From NCBI GenBank assembly GCA_963847715.1, contig CAWKAZ010000009.1, positions 124,001-188,000 on the forward strand: 64,000 nucleotides of DNA. Reading direction: 5' to 3'. The translations under genes and the position numbers were made by a program. Shown one piece after another: positions 62,249-64,000 of this stretch. Source of the DNA: Acidiflorens sp963847715 (lineage in GTDB: Bacteria; Acidobacteriota; Terriglobia; Terriglobales; Acidobacteriaceae). The notes below the pieces were generated by a model. It worked only from the letters and a program-made list of their open reading frames with translations, was not told the DNA's origin and searched no databases. How positions within the stretch are numbered: the stretch's first letter is position 1; each line of letters begins with the position of its first letter.

Positions 62249-63290
62249 TTAGCTGACTTCAACCTTTGCTTTTGCCCGCAGCTGCTTGGCCAGACCGGAC
62301 CGCAGCTTCTCATATTTCTCCTTCTGCAACTCCACTTTCAAGTCAGCCTTTACTTCTTCCAGGCTCTTTTTCTTCGGCTGGATGTGTCCATTGAGCCGAA
62401 CGATCGTGTATGCCGACTCAATCTGGATCAAGCCGCTAACCTGCCCCGGTTGCATCGCGGCGAATGCTTTCAGGATCTGAGGCGGCAATTTGTCCCGTGC
62501 CGATCGTCTTGTGGTCGCCCATGTTGACGCGGAAATCGTCCTGCGAAACCCTCTCCGCCAGCAGCCCAAAATCCTGATACGTCTTGGTCGTCTTAGCCTG
62601 GGTTAACGCGTCCTCGGCCGCTTTCTGCGCGTCCTTTGCCTGCGCGGCAGTCGGCTTCAACGGCGGCACGATCGAGATGCTCTGGAAGGTGAACGACTCC
62701 GGCTGCAGGTATTTCGCCGGGTTCTTGTCGTAGTAAGCCTTCACTTCAACATCTGAAACCGCCGACTTGTTTTCCACGTCGCTCTTCAGTAGCTGGTCAA
62801 TCAACATCGACCGCTGAATCTTTTTGCGGAGCTGGGGCTCAGATCCGTGCATCTCCGACTGCATGTACTGGTTGTACTGGTCGGGGCTGTTGAACTGCTT
62901 CCGGAATTCCGCTTCCGCGGCCTTGAGTTTTTCCGGCGCAACCGCCAGCTTGCGGTGGACCGCTTCCTGGTACACCAGCTCTTCGAAAATGATCATCTCG
63001 AGCGCGCCCTGGCGGATCACCGCTTCCTGCGCCTTGGGAAATCCGTTGTGCTGCTGCGCATACGGGAAGATCGTGTACATCTCTCGCAGCAGGTCGCGAT
63101 CGGTGAGCACGGCGCCATTTACCGTGGCTACCGGCTTGTCGCTGACTTGCGGAGCCGCTACCTGGGCCGTTGCCGCTGGCTGCGAGCCGGCCGTGGTTGC
63201 GACCGCGGTTGGCGCGTGGGAGGCGATCTGGCCCGTAGCCGCCGTCACCGCAATCAGAATCGTTGCACAGATGGGGAGTTGGTATTTCAT
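62249..63290 (-). CDS. PpiC-type periplasmic peptidyl-prolyl isomerase, frameshifted
   Basis: The first part (start 63290, GAGGA upstream) has a signal peptide (ICATILIAVTAATGQ), a Pro/Ala linker, a SurA-like N-terminal chaperone region and the start of the parvulin domain. At 62498 one extra base shifts the frame; without it the sequence reads on as DHKTIGRDKLPPQILKAF and completes the domain (PGQVSGLIQIESAYTIVRLNG) to 62249, about 346 residues in all. The intact protein would help fold exported proteins such as the cytochromes and barrel beside it. The shift may be an assembly error. Confidence 0.85.
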
Positions 63291-63329
63291 AAATCCTCGC
63301 TTGCTGAATTCTCTCAAAAACCGCATCAG

Positions 63330-63360
63330 AAAAAAAAGGGGGAGATTTTCTCTCCCCCTT
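63330..63360 (-). terminator. Rho-independent terminator of the right-edge cytochrome gene
   Basis: On the minus strand GGGGGAGA and TCTCCCCC form a perfect stem around a five-base loop, followed by eight Ts. It lies about 30 bases after the cytochrome stop codon and just before the PpiC gene. Confidence 0.95.
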
Positions 63361-63391
63361 GTGTACCGCGGCTATTCCTACTGGAACTGCG

Positions 63392-64000
63392 TCAGATGTT
63401 GTTGGTGTTGTTGGATTCGTTCGCTTCGCCGAAGTGGCACTGACGGCAGAACTGCGTGGTCGAAGGTGCCGTGTGTCCAGTTGGGTCAGGAGTGATCATC
63501 GGGTTGTACGGGCCGTTCACGAAGAAGTAGGTGGCGTACCACTTGCCGCCGCCGTCGCCATTTATCGGGCTCGCTTTGCTCGAGGTGTACACGGTCATCA
63601 CGTGCTGGTTGTGGCAGGTGGTGCAGAGCACGTAGGGCTTCCCGCCAGCGGTGACGCCGAAGGGTTGAGACCATGTTCCAGGCGCCAGCGCCGGGTAGCC
63701 GTAGTTCGTTACGAACTGGGCATACGGCGTGCCAGCTGTCAGATTAAATTTCGTGCCGTCAAAGGTCAGGCCGGGCATCGTGGTGCTGATGTTAGCAAGC
63801 TGTCCCACCGGGTGATCGTTGGTGTAGTTGCCGGCTGTCGTGCCGTCGTTGCCGAGCAGCGTCGGGATCGGCTTGGCGCCGTACGCGGTGTTCGTCAACA
63901 GGCCGATGCGTTGTTCGTACGACTGGCCGTTCATCATGTTCGTCGGGGTGAATTGTCCGTCATGGCAGCTGAGGCAGAGAAGAATGCCGCCAACTTCCTG
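63392..64000 (-). CDS. Secreted multiheme cytochrome c, C-terminal part (paralogue of 55931 gene)
   Basis: The frame is open to the right edge, so the N-terminus is outside the window; the Met at 63937 is internal. Three CXXCH motifs are visible (CLSCH at the edge, CTTCH, CRQCH). They are spaced as in the tetraheme protein encoded at 55931-56935, with the same PIPTLLG, NDHPVG, FVNGPYNP and FCRQCH stretches. The fourth, N-terminal heme site is expected beyond 64000. It has its own terminator and is followed by the PpiC gene in the same direction. Confidence 0.88.
   Translation of the reverse strand, partial: QEVGGILLCLSCHDGQFTPTNMMNGQSYEQRIGLLTNTAYGAKPIPTLLGNDGTTAGNYTNDHPVGQLANISTTMPGLTFDGTKFNLTAGTPYAQFVTNYGYPALAPGTWSQPFGVTAGGKPYVLCTTCHNQHVMTVYTSSKASPINGDGGGKWYATYFFVNGPYNPMITPDPTGHTAPSTTQFCRQCHFGEANESNNTNNI

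Overview
The window looks like an acidobacterial chromosome segment (Acidobacteriota, probably the Koribacter/Terriglobales side). Signs are Oar-type TonB-dependent receptors with an N-terminal carboxypeptidase-regulatory-like domain, a Ser/Thr kinase fused to TPRs, CHASE2 kinase plus FecR genes, many multiheme cytochromes c, and hairpin repeats of the GCGGGC..GCCCGC type. This assignment comes from gene content only. No tRNA, rRNA, CRISPR array, insertion sequence or phage gene was seen.

Layout. (1) 1-5.8 kb: inner-membrane respiratory cytochromes. These are the end of a NapC/NirT-like cytochrome, a 19-heme cytochrome with its cytochrome b, and a 13-heme cytochrome c fused to cytochrome b (CbcL-like). 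(2) 5.9-11.5 kb: regulators, namely a Crp/Fnr protein, a hybrid histidine kinase, a diguanylate cyclase and a STAS protein, plus a YwiC-like membrane protein. (3) 11.7-21.8 kb: a lipoprotein, a TPR/beta-barrel protein, a sigma54 activator with a CHASE2 kinase, FecR and a Ser/Thr kinase. (4) 22-25 kb: a secreted small protein, a type IV pilin-like gene behind a strong sigma54 promoter match, and an aminotransferase. (5) 25-35.4 kb: carbohydrate use, with GH144-like, GH39 and GH3 enzymes, a LacI regulator and a TonB receptor. A shared operator sequence links the LacI regulator, the GH3-GH39 operon and the receptor. (6) 35.4-43.7 kb: a methyltransferase/radical SAM pair, a lipid-linked sugar transferase cluster, DoxX and a transglutaminase. 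(7) 43.7-50 kb: a frameshifted TonB receptor, a GYD protein and two TPR membrane proteins. (8) 50-55.4 kb: acyl-AMP ligase, acyl carrier protein, MBOAT and SGNH hydrolase, a set resembling DltA/C/B/D. (9) 55.9-64 kb: secreted tetraheme cytochromes, a translationally coupled beta-barrel/NHL/12-heme cytochrome operon and a frameshifted PpiC isomerase.

Taken together, the two ends could form one electron route: quinol oxidation in the inner membrane (left) and transfer across the outer membrane (right). A Crp/Fnr protein encoded at 5.9-6.6 kb probably ties them together. GTGA-N6-TCAC sites occur upstream of that gene, at the kinase/YwiC divergent region, before the TPR pair, and centred 41.5 bp before the inferred start of transcription of a tetraheme cytochrome gene. 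The barrel/NHL/cytochrome operon and the Dlt-like acylation set are the best candidates for undescribed systems. Two single-base frameshifts (near 45.6 and 62.5 kb) may be assembly errors.
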